NCBI GenBank assembly: GCA_029204225.1
Contig: CM055095.1
Span: 38,489,305 to 38,546,140 of the forward strand
Direction of reading: 5' to 3'
Source of the DNA: Diphasiastrum complanatum
Taxonomy: Eukaryota > Streptophyta > Lycopodiopsida > Lycopodiales > Lycopodiaceae
Length of the DNA stretch: 56,836 bases
The position numbers were made by a program, and so were the translations under genes. The notes under the pieces are model-generated. The model worked only from the letters and a program-made list of their open reading frames with translations, was not told the DNA's origin and searched no databases. Below, in pieces: positions 56,191 through 56,836 of the stretch; the first letter of the stretch is position 1; each line of letters opens with the position of its first letter.

Positions 56191-56836
56191 GTTAAAAAGT
56201 GAGAGGGATTTGGCACCTTGAGTGTGTAAGTCCAACCCGATGATCACACAATTATTTGATTGATTAGTTAAAAGTTAATAAAAGGACTTTAGGCCTTTTT
56301 GCAGGACTTTTAATGTCGCAAGGCCTAAATGTCAAGTTAGTGAATATAGTTGGGTTTCCCTCCAATTTTGATGGTTCCCACACGTTTTTAAATTTGAATA
56401 AAAAGAGAGGTGAGACTGGACCAATAAGATTCAGAGGCCAGGGTCCTCCTCTCTACTATAAGAAGTGACCAACTTGAGTTGCTCCTCATATTCCTCATTT
56501 CAATAAAGCAGATTGATTATCTTCAGAAATGGATTGATGAATGTCCTTGCTCTCTATCACTTTTCTTCCATCTCTCATGCTTATTTGGATTTTGCTAATT
56601 GTTGGATCTGAGTGTTATTGGAATTGTATGTTATTATACCTTTTATGAGAGAGAAAGGGAGAGAGAGAAAGAGTAAGCTATCTTTGTTGTGGATGTGTAG
56701 TGTTAAGGGATTTGTAGTGTTAAAGAGTAGGATTAATGGATGTAGAGATAAATGTGAATCCTCCATTCATGTTTAAATCTGAACTAAACTATCACTCTCA
56801 TGGGAACAAACCTACGCGTGACAACTATCTCCGTCT
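56191..56836. other. No recognisable feature to window end
   Basis: AT-rich. A short GAGAGAG patch lies near 56648-56670. No coding motif was recognised. Confidence 0.4.

Overview
The window is nuclear DNA of a land plant with a repeat-rich genome. The evidence is spliced genes with GT-AG introns of up to 5.4 kb, plastid transit-type leaders, Ty1/copia and Ty3/gypsy retroelement debris, long (GA)n tracts, and hAT and CACTA-like DNA transposons. The sequence alone does not fix the lineage. The large introns and the LINE type would fit a fern, other spore plant or gymnosperm, but this is only an impression.

Three host genes can be supported. (1) A nuclear YCF23 (DUF561) gene lies on the minus strand at 33248-17902. 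I could assemble it completely: nine exons, all ending on codon boundaries, 346 codons including the stop. (2) An intronless gene for a chloroplast J-domain co-chaperone of the J20 type lies at 50331-50975 on the plus strand. (3) The last two exons of a universal stress protein gene lie at 9347-9947 on the plus strand; its 5' exons were not found. The two plastid-targeted genes are separated by a retroelement graveyard, and nothing suggests that they are functionally linked.

Layout. 1-1510: decayed Ty3/gypsy pol. 2150-2417: GC-rich MITE. 3561-8660: complete 5.1-kb hAT element with an 8-bp target duplication and a six-exon transposase carrying two apparent frameshifts. 9347-9947: USP exons. 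12267: copia primer-binding site. 13194-13800: CACTA-like subterminal repeats. 16093-16286: second GC-rich MITE. 17902-33248: YCF23, whose introns carry tandem duplications, a Ty3 gag-protease fragment, an 839-bp non-autonomous hAT and a 2.2-kb decayed hAT copy. 33629-34720: LINE-like reverse transcriptase relic. 34980-45100: copia and gypsy fragments on both strands. 45100-50330: little recognisable. 50331-50975: J20. 51490-53330: GC-rich repeats and a gypsy integrase tail. 54399-56190: copia RNase H, LTR, then copia gag.

The most distinctive theme is a set of hAT-type elements sharing CATAG-like ends and 8-bp target duplications. Each has its own set of GC-rich palindromic subterminal repeats next to A/T homopolymers. 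I see no phage-like, CRISPR-like, operon or RNA-gene system.
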